From Pseudomonadales bacterium (lineage in GTDB: Bacteria; Pseudomonadota; Gammaproteobacteria; Pseudomonadales; DT-91): 64,000 bases of DNA. The notes under the pieces are model-generated. The model ran no database searches. It saw only the letters and a list, made by a program, of their open reading frames with translations, and was not told the DNA's origin. Below are positions 1 to 8,361 of this stretch, piece after piece. The stretch is from NCBI GenBank assembly GCA_013215055.1, contig JABSRQ010000013.1, forward strand, positions 1 to 64,000. Direction: 5' to 3'. A program made the translations under genes and the position numbers. Position 1 is the stretch's first letter. Every line of letters begins with the position of its first letter.

Positions 1-188
1 TTAAGTAAATAGCCTACACCTACAATCAATGCCAATACCGCAAACAACATAAAAAATAGTTTAAAGATATTTTCAGAACTCATACCCACCGGGGTTAAAT
101 CTGGCATTGCAGTGGCTACTTTTTGCTGCGCCCAAAGTAGCGATGACGGCATGAATAACACGGCAAACATAAATACTTTAATCTTCAT
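1..188 (-). CDS. fliO: Flagellar export protein FliO, N-terminal part (runs off the left edge)
   Basis: The frame opens at an ATG at 188 and stays open to the window edge, giving the first 62 residues. They begin with a signal-like stretch (MKIKVFMFAVLFMPSSLLWA), then a short polar linker, then a hydrophobic segment (FKLFFMLFAVLALIVGVGY), the usual FliO layout of signal sequence plus one membrane helix. An AGGA ribosome site lies about 8 bases before the ATG. FliO helps assemble the FliP/Q/R export gate in the inner membrane. It follows fliN by 25 bp in the fliLMNO operon, so fliPQR are expected beyond the edge. Identification rests on position and topology because FliO sequences are poorly conserved. 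Confidence 0.82.
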   Translation of the reverse strand, partial: MKIKVFMFAVLFMPSSLLWAQQKVATAMPDLTPVGMSSENIFKLFFMLFAVLALIVGVGYLL

Positions 189-213
189 ACCGCAAATCCT
201 GAGTGATGATTTT

Positions 214-567
214 TTAGGAGCCAATTTGTTTAACTCGTTCTGCGGTATCTACAACATCGGTTAAATAAATACCAAATTTTTCATTCACGACAACCACCTC
301 GCCATGGGCAACCAACTTGCCATTAACCATGACATCCAGCGCATCACCGGTTAGGCGATCTAACTCAATGACTGAACCCTGATTAAGTTTTAATAACTCG
401 CCAATAGTGATTTGTGAGCGCCCCACCTCCATGGAAAGTGTGACCTCCAAATCCATGACCAGGTCCAAATTGACATCGCCACTGACTTGCGCACCGGCCG
501 CATCCAATTGTTCCAGTTTGGCTTTCTGTACGGTTTTATCCAACGATTCTGAATTTTCATCAACCAT
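214..567 (-). CDS. fliN: Flagellar motor switch protein FliN
   Basis: This 117-residue protein has the SpoA/FliMN C-terminal domain over roughly residues 35-110. Diagnostic stretches are LVMDLEVTLSMEVGRSQITI, LLKLNQGSVIELDRL and VVVNEKFGIYLTDVV. FliN forms the lower part of the cytoplasmic C ring with FliM, takes part in CheY-P-controlled switching and docks the FliH-FliI export ATPase. The acidic N-terminal 30 residues are variable in the family. An AAGGA ribosome site lies 7 bases before the ATG. It sits 33 bp behind fliM in the same operon. Confidence 0.97.
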   Translation of the reverse strand: MVDENSESLDKTVQKAKLEQLDAAGAQVSGDVNLDLVMDLEVTLSMEVGRSQITIGELLKLNQGSVIELDRLTGDALDVMVNGKLVAHGEVVVVNEKFGIYLTDVVDTAERVKQIGS

Positions 568-600
568 GATCTATTCCTTATCTAACACAATTAATATTTT

Positions 601-1548
601 CTAATGCGGATCAACCAGCCATTGATTCAGCTGTACGGCTTTATGCCCGTTAGATGCGCCAAACTTACCATCCAGGATTGCCGTGCCTCCGGCATGAAGA
701 ATGATATGATCAGGCATCTCAATCGGGATAATATCGCCGGCTTTAAATGCCACCAAGTCTCCAACCCGGACCTTGACATCGGTTAAACGTGCAACCACTT
801 CAAGTTCGGCATCAATAACCCCTTCGGTGAATTTTTTTGACCAGGCCGTGTTCTGTATCGGGTGATCACCCTGCTCAATATTTCTTAAGGGTTCTTTAAT
901 CGGTTCAATACTGCTTAACGGCAGCAACACATGCAGCATGCTTTTTTTCTCATTAATCAAGATTGACATGGTGGTGACAATCAGCATTTCTGCAGGCGCA
1001 AATTCCTTGCTGTATTCGGTGTCATATTCCACTTTATCCACCTGCATATCTAGCGGCACCACATCTTTCCAGGCTTCAGACATCAACACACACATCGCAT
1101 CCATCATCTGCTTAGCCAGGTTCATTTCGGTTATCGAAAATGGCTGATCTTTATCTCTTTCTACCTCGGTGTTGGATGCACCAAAATACAAATTGACTAA
1201 CTGAAAAATTAATTCGGCGGTTAAATTGGTCACAAATAAACCGTGTAAAGGTTTGGCCGAAATATAATTTATGCAGGTGATGATTTCCTGCGTTTGCACA
1301 AAATCATCAAAACTCAACATTTCTACACTTTCTACTTCAACCGCTAATGGGCTGCGAACAAAGTCCTGAAGAAATTCAGATAGATCATCTTGTATATGTT
1401 TGTTGATCACCTCTAACGCAGGCATATAGCGACGAAGGGTGATGTTTTCTCCAGTTAAATTGTAACTGGACATCTCACCCTCATCCGGCTCCGCGTCTTC
1501 TACAGCCTGCAGTGCTTCACGCTCATCGGGGTCTAATACATCACTCAT
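601..1548 (-). CDS. fliM: Flagellar motor switch protein FliM
   Basis: FliM (315 residues) is the middle C-ring protein that binds CheY-P and contacts FliG. An acidic N-terminal segment with the CheY-binding-type start (MSDVLDPDEREAL) is followed by the CheC-like middle domain, including LPLSSIEPIKEPL near residue 215, and a C-terminal SpoA domain (about 245-310) with DVKVRVGDLVAFKAGDIIP. The length is normal for the family. A GGAG ribosome site precedes the ATG. It lies between fliL and fliN with short gaps, so one transcript from the fliL sigma-54 promoter is likely. Confidence 0.97.
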   Translation of the reverse strand: MSDVLDPDEREALQAVEDAEPDEGEMSSYNLTGENITLRRYMPALEVINKHIQDDLSEFLQDFVRSPLAVEVESVEMLSFDDFVQTQEIITCINYISAKPLHGLFVTNLTAELIFQLVNLYFGASNTEVERDKDQPFSITEMNLAKQMMDAMCVLMSEAWKDVVPLDMQVDKVEYDTEYSKEFAPAEMLIVTTMSILINEKKSMLHVLLPLSSIEPIKEPLRNIEQGDHPIQNTAWSKKFTEGVIDAELEVVARLTDVKVRVGDLVAFKAGDIIPIEMPDHIILHAGGTAILDGKFGASNGHKAVQLNQWLVDPH

Positions 1549-1573
1549 GGCAGTCTCCTAACAGCAATTTACT

Positions 1574-2083
1574 TTACTGCATCACAAACTTGGTGAAATA
1601 CACTTCTTCGATACCGCCCTCTCCGGTTTCCCTTTTTAAAATATCATTCACCGCAACACGTACTTCATCACGTAATAACTGCTTACCCTCAGTGTCACTG
1701 ATAGACTCATAATTAGATGAACCTAAAATCATCAATAACGCATCCCGAATCATGGGCTCCAGGCTGTTAACCGCATCAATAACACCTTGATCTCTGGACA
1801 TCACATCCACCTTAACCTGTAAAAAACGCACCGCACCTCGATGCTCGAAGTTAACCACAAACGCCGGTTCCAAGGATTCAAAAATGGCATCTTTCCTTTT
1901 TTTACTGACCTTTTTATTGCCCCCGCCTTCTTCTCCCTCTGCACCTTCTTCACCTTCTTGTCCTTCAGCGCCCTCTTCTCCCTCTGCAGCAGCAGGTTTA
2001 TCTTTACTCATAAAAAAATAGGCTGCACCACCTGCAACACCTAAATTCAACACAACCAACAACACAATAATGACAATTTTCAT
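1574..2083 (-). CDS. fliL: Flagellar basal-body-associated protein FliL
   Basis: FliL is a single-pass inner-membrane protein at the stator-rotor interface. After a short cytoplasmic start comes a membrane helix (MKIVIIVLLVVLNLGVAGG), then a Glu/Gly-rich linker (EGEEGAEGQEGEEGAEGEEG), then the periplasmic FliL domain with LEPAFVVNFE and a C-terminal VYFTKFVMQ, a typical FliL ending. The frame stays open to an ATG at 2128, but a sigma-54 promoter covers 2124-2139 and would start RNA near 2113, so that start cannot be used from it. The ATG at 2083, with GGAAGG just upstream, fits best; the ATG at 2095 is the alternative. Confidence 0.92.
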   Translation of the reverse strand: MKIVIIVLLVVLNLGVAGGAAYFFMSKDKPAAAEGEEGAEGQEGEEGAEGEEGGGNKKVSKKRKDAIFESLEPAFVVNFEHRGAVRFLQVKVDVMSRDQGVIDAVNSLEPMIRDALLMILGSSNYESISDTEGKQLLRDEVRVAVNDILKRETGEGGIEEVYFTKFVMQ

Positions 2084-2123
2084 AGATCCTTCCATTCCTT
2101 CATCAAAGCCTTTCCCATTATTC

Positions 2124-2139
2124 AGCAACAGCTATACCA
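2124..2139 (-). promoter_or_regulatory. Sigma-54 promoter of the fliLMNO operon
   Basis: Read on the minus strand the site is TGGTATAGCTGTTGCT. It has GG and GC exactly ten bases apart and the full TTGC -12 element. It lies about 40 bp upstream of the proposed fliL start at 2083. The -24 box deviates from TGGCAC at three bases, so it may be weaker than the other sites in the window. Confidence 0.7.
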
Positions 2140-2219
2140 ACAAGTAAATATACTTATTATTCATAACGTTAGGCTTCGACAATACGGTTTTAGGTATATC
2201 AGTGATAAAAAAAAACGTC

Positions 2220-2256
2220 AAAAAAAAAGCAACTGACAATTAATTGACAGCTGCTC
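2220..2256 (-). terminator. Rho-independent terminator downstream of fliK
   Basis: On the minus strand a long inverted repeat, GCAGCTGTCAATT against AATTGTCAGTTGC (one mismatch and one G-U pair), is followed by nine T residues. It lies 60 bp after the fliK stop and before the fliL promoter, separating fliK from fliLMNO. Confidence 0.85.
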
Positions 2257-2315
2257 AATGGCACTTCACTTTTTTTTATTATGCTAAAATCAAGATCTAA
2301 TTTAGCCTGTAAACA

Positions 2316-4715
2316 TCAGGCATATGAATCCAATAACTGATCGTCATCCAGCTTATCGGCGTCTTGATCGTCATTTTCTTCCGCTTGCATTTGCGCATCT
2401 TTATCTTCGTCACCCGATTGATCCGCTAACTGCTCATTTAATTGATCGGCAAAAGCTTGTCTACGTTCCTGCTCCTGAGCCGATGGCTGTGATGATTGCT
2501 GCGATGAAGAGGGTGTTGAGGGGTCTTCAACTTTTACCTCAGACAATTGTATGCCCTGCTCTGCAAACAGACTTTGTAATCTTGGCAGCGCCTGTTCTAA
2601 CATATCCCTTGCAGATGCTTTGGCAGCATTGAAAACAATCGAGGCATTATCTTGCTGCATTTGGATATCAATATTCACCACCCCAAGATGCAAGGGTTTT
2701 AAGTGAATCTGCGCCGAAGTCACCCCTTTATCTAACTGCCAAACAATTTGTTGATTAATCGCCTTATGCCAGTTTTTATCCAGGGTATCTATCTGCGTCT
2801 CGGTGCGTATCGCGGCATCTGACGACGTGGCTGCTGGAATTAAGGTATTTTGAGTACCAGCCACAGAGGCTGGATTAGCCACAGCCGCTGCCGCACTATT
2901 TGCATTCGACATCGCTATACCCTGCGATGAAGCCATCGTGGTCTTGTCCAGCAAGGTATCAGACATCACCATTTTTAAAGCAGGCTGATCGCTGCTACCA
3001 TCACTATTTACCAGCTTATTTTCCATCAACAATCGTGAGCGGGTATTGATCTGAGGTTTATCTATGCCCTCTTTATTGACCGCAACAGGGGTGGATTTCA
3101 ACGTATTTAACACCAACTGATTTGCAATTAATGGCGCCAGAGGTTTATCGATCATCACCGAAGGTGGCGTGACCGCAGCCGGTTTAAGCGCGGCCTGATT
3201 AAGCGCTTCGCTGTTATGTCCAGAAGCTAAAGCGGCCGTGTTATTTGCAGGGGTATTGATTAATTCAGGTTTTGTAGACGTGGCATTTAAGCCAGCCATA
3301 GAAAGCCCGGTAGACTTCATAATGACATTCTGCTCACCTTCAGATTTATCCAAAGGTGCGGGTACTAGGGTTTGGGCCGGGGTTTGAGCCGGGGTTTCTT
3401 TTAACCGTACGAAATTTTCGACAGTCTCAGGCGGTGAATCTTGCTGTACAACGGGGCCTGATTTTGTTGATACCTCAGCCGCTGCAGAAACTGCGTTCCC
3501 GGTGAAAACGGTTTTTACCTCAGCTGTAGTCATCGATTTATTTTCTATCACCACGTTGCGGGTATCAGGTAACGAGGTAAGACTCACCTTATCCTTAGCC
3601 ATCGTTGTAAAAACTTTATTTTCTACGCTAGCATCAGTAGCTGGCGATAAAACTTTAGCATCAACACTTGTTTTGTTCTGGTTCACTACAGGTTTATTTT
3701 CTGTCGATAAGCGCGGGCTTTTATCGGTTAAATCCGCTTGATCATTTTGTATAGCGGCGCCTATTTTTTCAGGCTTTGTCTGACTCTTCGCTTGAGTCAC
3801 ACGCTCCATATTTTTGGCTAATGCTTCACGTTCAATATGTGGGCTATCTGCTGTTTTTCCAGCATTCACCGCAGTATCTTTAACAACAATATCTTTAACA
3901 ACAATATCTTTAGCCGAAGAATGGGCTAATGGCATATTAACCTTGGCATCTGCTTGACTCAGCACCGCAGCATCAACGGGTTTATTCACCGCCGTAGATA
4001 TTGTTTTATCAAGGCTATGGCCTACATTTTGGCTGACATTATTTTCATCATTTTTTAGCTTAGCGACATCGGGTTTAATCACCTCGGCAGAGGCGGCTGG
4101 AACATTTAATGATTCAGACATAACGTCCTTTTCAGCGCCATTGTTTGTAATAATCTGCGCATTATCCGCAACCTTGGCATCCAGAACATCACGGTTTATC
4201 ATCGATTCAGAAACCACGGGCTTAGGGCTTCTATTGGGGCTGGCCACCGCGACTTCGCTAGCTTGCGAAAAAACCGCTAAGTCAGCAGAGCTACTTTTTG
4301 ATGGCGGCACAAGCTGGCCTGATTGCGGCAAATCTTGCTCTTTTTCTCCAGGTATTACCTCTGGGCTAAGCTCTGCGGTTTGGCTAAACATTTTCCCGGT
4401 CTTGTCTTTATCGGCACCCGTTAATGGGGATGTTAATAAAGTTTCAAACTCTTCGGGTTTGTTTTCCAGGCCTTTATAAAGCGGATTATCAACACCGGGC
4501 TTTACAATTACAGCCTGTGTCAGTACACCTTTAAATTCAGATAAAACACTATCAAAGCCCTTAATAACGGGGTTTTCAGGATTTTCTGCGGGTATAGATT
4601 CAAGCGACGATTTCTGCATCTGTGGATTATTTTTAACCACCGCCGATAGTGATGTTTTAACACTATTGGTATTATTTCCACCTTCTGTCAACAAGCCTGT
4701 TAAAAATGTATTCAC
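2316..4715 (-). CDS. fliK: Flagellar hook-length control protein FliK
   Basis: FliK is the secreted ruler that sets hook length and switches export specificity from rod/hook to filament substrates. The conserved Flg_hook C-terminal domain is at about residues 670-745 (WQLDKGVTSAQIHLKPLHLG, followed by VNIDIQMQQDNASIVF). An acidic, Gln/Asp-rich tail follows. The first 660 residues are low-complexity, rich in Ala/Ser/Thr/Val/Lys, with a small tandem repeat (KDIVVKDIVVKD). At 799 residues it is much longer than the roughly 400-residue enterobacterial protein. The start is a GTG with AAGAGA upstream; no suitable ATG is nearby. It has its own sigma-54 promoter and terminator. Confidence 0.93.
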   Translation of the reverse strand: MNTFLTGLLTEGGNNTNSVKTSLSAVVKNNPQMQKSSLESIPAENPENPVIKGFDSVLSEFKGVLTQAVIVKPGVDNPLYKGLENKPEEFETLLTSPLTGADKDKTGKMFSQTAELSPEVIPGEKEQDLPQSGQLVPPSKSSSADLAVFSQASEVAVASPNRSPKPVVSESMINRDVLDAKVADNAQIITNNGAEKDVMSESLNVPAASAEVIKPDVAKLKNDENNVSQNVGHSLDKTISTAVNKPVDAAVLSQADAKVNMPLAHSSAKDIVVKDIVVKDTAVNAGKTADSPHIEREALAKNMERVTQAKSQTKPEKIGAAIQNDQADLTDKSPRLSTENKPVVNQNKTSVDAKVLSPATDASVENKVFTTMAKDKVSLTSLPDTRNVVIENKSMTTAEVKTVFTGNAVSAAAEVSTKSGPVVQQDSPPETVENFVRLKETPAQTPAQTLVPAPLDKSEGEQNVIMKSTGLSMAGLNATSTKPELINTPANNTAALASGHNSEALNQAALKPAAVTPPSVMIDKPLAPLIANQLVLNTLKSTPVAVNKEGIDKPQINTRSRLLMENKLVNSDGSSDQPALKMVMSDTLLDKTTMASSQGIAMSNANSAAAAVANPASVAGTQNTLIPAATSSDAAIRTETQIDTLDKNWHKAINQQIVWQLDKGVTSAQIHLKPLHLGVVNIDIQMQQDNASIVFNAAKASARDMLEQALPRLQSLFAEQGIQLSEVKVEDPSTPSSSQQSSQPSAQEQERRQAFADQLNEQLADQSGDEDKDAQMQAEENDDQDADKLDDDQLLDSYA

Positions 4716-4787
4716 GTTATTATTTCTCTTGACTGATGTTATTGACAGAATGTCTTAACGCCCTAGGGCTTTCTATTTAATACATAC

Positions 4788-4803
4788 AGCAATGTTAATG
4801 CCA
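4788..4803 (-). promoter_or_regulatory. Sigma-54 promoter of fliK
   Basis: The minus-strand site TGGCATTAACATTGCT matches the TGGCAY-N5-TTGCW consensus in every fixed position. It lies 73 bp upstream of the fliK GTG, in the gap between fliJ and fliK. The predicted RNA start is close to 4776. Confidence 0.88.
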
Positions 4804-4820
4804 TTGTTTGTCATATGTGA

Positions 4821-5258
4821 TCAAGGCCTGTTGATATGTTGTGATCTATCATCCTGGGTTTTTTGCTCATTTAAAGCCAAACGTTGCAAGACTTTATCTT
4901 CTTCGGTTTTAATCAACTGATCAAAAGCGCCGCTTTTTTGTTTAGTCTGCAACCATTTATGTTTATAGATCTGTACTTCATCCTGCTGTTTTTTTAATTG
5001 CTGCTGCTGGAAGGTAATAGCCGTATTCAATTTTTCCAGAAAAAAACGCTGCTGTTGGATTTGTATAATACTGATAGCCACATTTTCTTGTTTCATGCCG
5101 GCAATAAATTCAGAGCGATAGCTGTAAAGATCTTGCAGCTTTTCATTTAACAATTCATGCTTTTTTTGCTGTTGCACAAACGCTTCTGCCGCACGTTGTT
5201 CAACCAACTCGGCCTGCTGTAATACCGGTTGTAATCGCTGCGCCTTACTTAAAGCCAT
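4821..5258 (-). CDS. fliJ: Flagellar export chaperone/stalk protein FliJ
   Basis: FliJ (145 residues) is an almost entirely helical, Gln/Lys/Glu-rich coiled-coil protein. It inserts into the FliI hexamer and links the ATPase to the export gate. Typical features are the start MALSKAQRLQPVLQQAEL and long heptad stretches such as FQQQQLKKQQDEVQIYKHKW. The length is near the usual 147. A GAGGG ribosome site precedes the ATG, and the gap to fliI is 23 bp. It ends the fliEFGHIJ transcription unit, since fliK has its own promoter. Confidence 0.92.
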   Translation of the reverse strand: MALSKAQRLQPVLQQAELVEQRAAEAFVQQQKKHELLNEKLQDLYSYRSEFIAGMKQENVAISIIQIQQQRFFLEKLNTAITFQQQQLKKQQDEVQIYKHKWLQTKQKSGAFDQLIKTEEDKVLQRLALNEQKTQDDRSQHINRP

Positions 5259-5281
5259 GATTTACACCCTCTGATTTTTAG

Positions 5282-6637
5282 TTACGCCTGATCATTTAAT
5301 AATAGTTCTAACTGCGCCATGCTGCTTTTAAAATCCACCGAGGTAGTAAACGGCTGCTGTAAAAATTCAAGAATTTGTGGCCACTTTTGCATCGCCGTAT
5401 CCACCAATGCATCGGCTCCGGGTTGATACGCACCAATATTAATTAAATCCCGATTACGCTGATAACTGCTATAAAGTTGCTTTAATTGCTGCACCATTTT
5501 CTGATGCCCGGCATCGGTGATTTGGGTAAAGGCACGGCTAATCGATTGCTCAATATCAATCGCCGGATAATGGCCGCTATCGGCCAACTCTCGGGATAAA
5601 ACCACATGGCCATCTAATATCGCCCGAGCTGAATCGACAATCGGGTCAGATTGATCATCCCCTTCGGCCAATACAGTATAAAAAGCGGTGATGGAGCCCT
5701 GTGAACCACTGCCATTACCGGCACGTTCAACCAGCTGTGGCAGTTTTGCAAAAACCGAAGGTGGATAACCTTTGGTGGCCGGTGGTTCACCCACGGCTAA
5801 TGCGATTTCTCGTTGTGCCTGAGCAAAACGGGTTAAAGAATCGATCAGCAATAAAACCTTGAGGCCCTGATCACGAAAATATTCGGCAATACTGGTGGCG
5901 ACCCAGGCACCGCGCAGGCGAATCAAGGGCGGCTGATCGGCCGGAGCTGCCACAACTACCGCACGCGCCATGCCTTCTGCACCCAGGCTTTGTTCGATAA
6001 ATTCTTTTACCTCACGGCCCCGCTCTCCCACTAAACCGACGACGATAATCTCAGCTTCGGTGAAACGTGTCATCATGCCCAGCAACATGGATTTACCCAC
6101 ACCAGAGCCGGCAAACAGCCCCATGCGCTGACCACGGCCCACGGTTAACATCGCATTGATGGCTTTTACCCCCACATCCAAGGGTTCATCAATCGTGTTG
6201 CGTAATAAGGGATTTATAGGTTCTGATATCAACGGCCGGTAGCCCGATATATCCAACGGCCCCAGCCCATCCAGACTACGCCCCGATGCATCGATGACGC
6301 GGCCTAACAATCCAAAACCCACCGGTACCTGAAACTGTTCATTGACCGGACGCACAGCAGCATTGGGGCGTATGCCCTGCATATCGCCGGTAGGCATCAA
6401 TAATAATTTATTTTCACTAAACCCCACCACCTCACATTCCAGCTCACCGCCGTTAATCGTTTCTACATGACAAAAGCTGCCTATAGGTGCATGGCAACCT
6501 TCGGCTTCTAACGTTAAACCCACAACGCGGGTTAATACACCTTGCTTCACCGGTTCTGGAATATACTTAAGCGCCTTTTTTTGACGCTCCAGTTTATCTA
6601 AATACTGTTGTTTTCTCTGTAGTTCTAACGCAATCAT
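5282..6637 (-). CDS. fliI: Flagellum-specific export ATPase FliI
   Basis: FliI (451 residues) is the cytoplasmic hexameric ATPase of the flagellar type III export apparatus. It has the F1-beta-like fold: an N-terminal beta-barrel (about 25-100), Walker [12 protein letters not shown] at 173-183, [11 protein letters not shown] shortly after, and the Walker B strand [29 protein letters not shown] near the C-terminus is also typical. The start codon overlaps the end of fliH by four bases, which suggests translational coupling. Length and motifs are complete, so it should be functional. Confidence 0.98.
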   Translation of the reverse strand: MIALELQRKQQYLDKLERQKKALKYIPEPVKQGVLTRVVGLTLEAEGCHAPIGSFCHVETINGGELECEVVGFSENKLLLMPTGDMQGIRPNAAVRPVNEQFQVPVGFGLLGRVIDASGRSLDGLGPLDISGYRPLISEPINPLLRNTIDEPLDVGVKAINAMLTVGRGQRMGLFAGSGVGKSMLLGMMTRFTEAEIIVVGLVGERGREVKEFIEQSLGAEGMARAVVVAAPADQPPLIRLRGAWVATSIAEYFRDQGLKVLLLIDSLTRFAQAQREIALAVGEPPATKGYPPSVFAKLPQLVERAGNGSGSQGSITAFYTVLAEGDDQSDPIVDSARAILDGHVVLSRELADSGHYPAIDIEQSISRAFTQITDAGHQKMVQQLKQLYSSYQRNRDLINIGAYQPGADALVDTAMQKWPQILEFLQQPFTTSVDFKSSMAQLELLLNDQA

Positions 6638-7326
6638 GATGACTCTTCTGATTCCGCGGTTGAATCCTTAGCGGCCAAAACATGTTCGTTGATGCGTTTA
6701 ATACGCTGCAATAAACTTTCCTTGATAAACTGATGGCCAGATTGAATATGCACATCACCGCGCTGCATCTGAGCATTAATATGAATCTTCCAATTTTTAC
6801 TATCCGATGATTCATGTTGATAGGTTTTTAACAACGCTGCATCCTCCGCGTTTACATGCAACTGCAATGGCTGATCACTCTCATCAAGTAGCGCAATCGC
6901 CTGTTCAACAATCAAAAAAATAGCCTCAGGTTTACGCTCTAACTCTGACAGGGTCACGGCAGTAACGATGTCACTGATCAGTTCCGCCATCACCAGATGC
7001 ACATCGGCATCAATCATCAACAACGGCGCAGCCATAGCATCCATCAGGGTTTGCATTTGCTGCATTTGCTGCTGACATTGTTGTTCTGCACGCTGATTAC
7101 CCTCAGCCAAGCCTTGCTGAAAAGCTTGATCATACGTTTGCTGGCGTAAATCACTGATCTGCTCTTCGGTGTGGCTTAATAAACTGGCATTTTCAGCATG
7201 CTGCACAACCGGGATTTGCCAGCGTTGCACATCGGGTAATGCTCCGGGCCCTGACCCAGAACCCGTTCCCATGCCAGAGCCATCACCGGTCATTGAAGCC
7301 TCAACAAAGGCATTAGACATATTCAT
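6634..7326 (-). CDS. fliH: Flagellar assembly protein FliH
   Basis: FliH (230 residues) is the peripheral stalk and negative regulator that tethers FliI to FliN in the C ring. A Gly/Ser-rich N-terminus (residues 12-30) and a Gln-rich coiled coil (about 65-100, [19 protein letters not shown]) precede a V-ATPase-E-like C-terminal domain. It overlaps the end of fliG by 14 bp and fliI by 4 bp, a tightly coupled arrangement. The family is poorly conserved in sequence, so the call uses both position and features. Confidence 0.93.
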   Translation of the reverse strand: MNMSNAFVEASMTGDGSGMGTGSGSGPGALPDVQRWQIPVVQHAENASLLSHTEEQISDLRQQTYDQAFQQGLAEGNQRAEQQCQQQMQQMQTLMDAMAAPLLMIDADVHLVMAELISDIVTAVTLSELERKPEAIFLIVEQAIALLDESDQPLQLHVNAEDAALLKTYQHESSDSKNWKIHINAQMQRGDVHIQSGHQFIKESLLQRIKRINEHVLAAKDSTAESEESS

Positions 7327-8317
7327 CGCCTTTTTCGCCCAAGGTAATTTCTTCGGCGTCGGCTAATTTAGCCACAACTTCCATAAATTGTTTCTGTGCA
7401 TCTTCTACATCAGAAATTTTAACCGGGCCGCGGGTTTCCATATCTTCTTCTAACATTTCCTTGGCGCGTTTTGAGATATTATTATAAATTTTATTTTTCA
7501 CCGCTTCATCCGCACCTTTTAATGACAGAACTAACACATCATTTGAAGTGTCACGCATAATACGCTGAATGGCTTTATCATCTAACTTGGATAAATCATC
7601 AAAGACAAACATCAGTTCAGATATTTTTTGCGCCAGTTCTTCGTCTTTTTCAGCAATGTATTCCATCAGTAGCTTTTCATTTTCCTTATCCACATTGGAA
7701 ATAATGCGTGATGCGGTTTGTGGGCCATCCAGGGTTAAGGTTTTGGGTGTTTCGGTTGTCAGAAATTGTTTATCCAAAATTCGTTCCAGTTCTTGCAAGG
7801 CCGATTCTGGAATTTCTCCCAGCGTGGAGATACGCATGATGATATCGTTTTGAGAGGCAGGCGGTAATTCAGCCAACACCTTGGCGGATTTTTCCTCATC
7901 CAGATAGGCCAACGTTATCGCTACAATTTGAGGGTGTTCATCCTTAAGCATATCCATAATGGAATCCACATCCATCCACTGCAGTGATTCCAACTCACTG
8001 TCTTCTTCCTCTAACACCTTATCGATCATCACCGGACCACGCCTGCTGCCCAACGCATCATTAAACACACGTTTAAGATATTTAGGCACATTGACACCGA
8101 TGGAATCATCATTGCAGGCATCAAGAAAATCATCTAACACGACATAGGCCGTATCGGTTTCCACCGCCTCTATCGCTGCCATCGCCGCACCTACCGACTC
8201 CACTTCTTTGGCATTTAAATGTTTAAGCATATCGGCAGCCTGAGCTTCACCCAGCGATAATAAAAATATCGCCGCTTTTTCAGGCCCCAACCTTTCTTGT
8301 GCTGCTTCGGCCATCAT
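7313..8317 (-). CDS. fliG: Flagellar motor switch protein FliG
   Basis: FliG (334 residues) is the rotor protein that receives torque from the stator and sits on FliF. All three FliG domains are visible. The N-terminal part contains EKAAIFLLSLGEAQAADML. The middle domain has the EHPQIVAITLAYL motif near residue 125. The C-terminal torque helix region includes MFVFDDLSKLDDKAIQRIMR with its charged residues. Length and motifs are normal. It overlaps fliH at its end and follows fliF by about 45 bp. Confidence 0.98.
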   Translation of the reverse strand: MMAEAAQERLGPEKAAIFLLSLGEAQAADMLKHLNAKEVESVGAAMAAIEAVETDTAYVVLDDFLDACNDDSIGVNVPKYLKRVFNDALGSRRGPVMIDKVLEEEDSELESLQWMDVDSIMDMLKDEHPQIVAITLAYLDEEKSAKVLAELPPASQNDIIMRISTLGEIPESALQELERILDKQFLTTETPKTLTLDGPQTASRIISNVDKENEKLLMEYIAEKDEELAQKISELMFVFDDLSKLDDKAIQRIMRDTSNDVLVLSLKGADEAVKNKIYNNISKRAKEMLEEDMETRGPVKISDVEDAQKQFMEVVAKLADAEEITLGEKGDEYV

Positions 8318-8361
8318 TAACCCCTTTTTATTTCTTGATTAAATATATCTGTTTTTACCCA

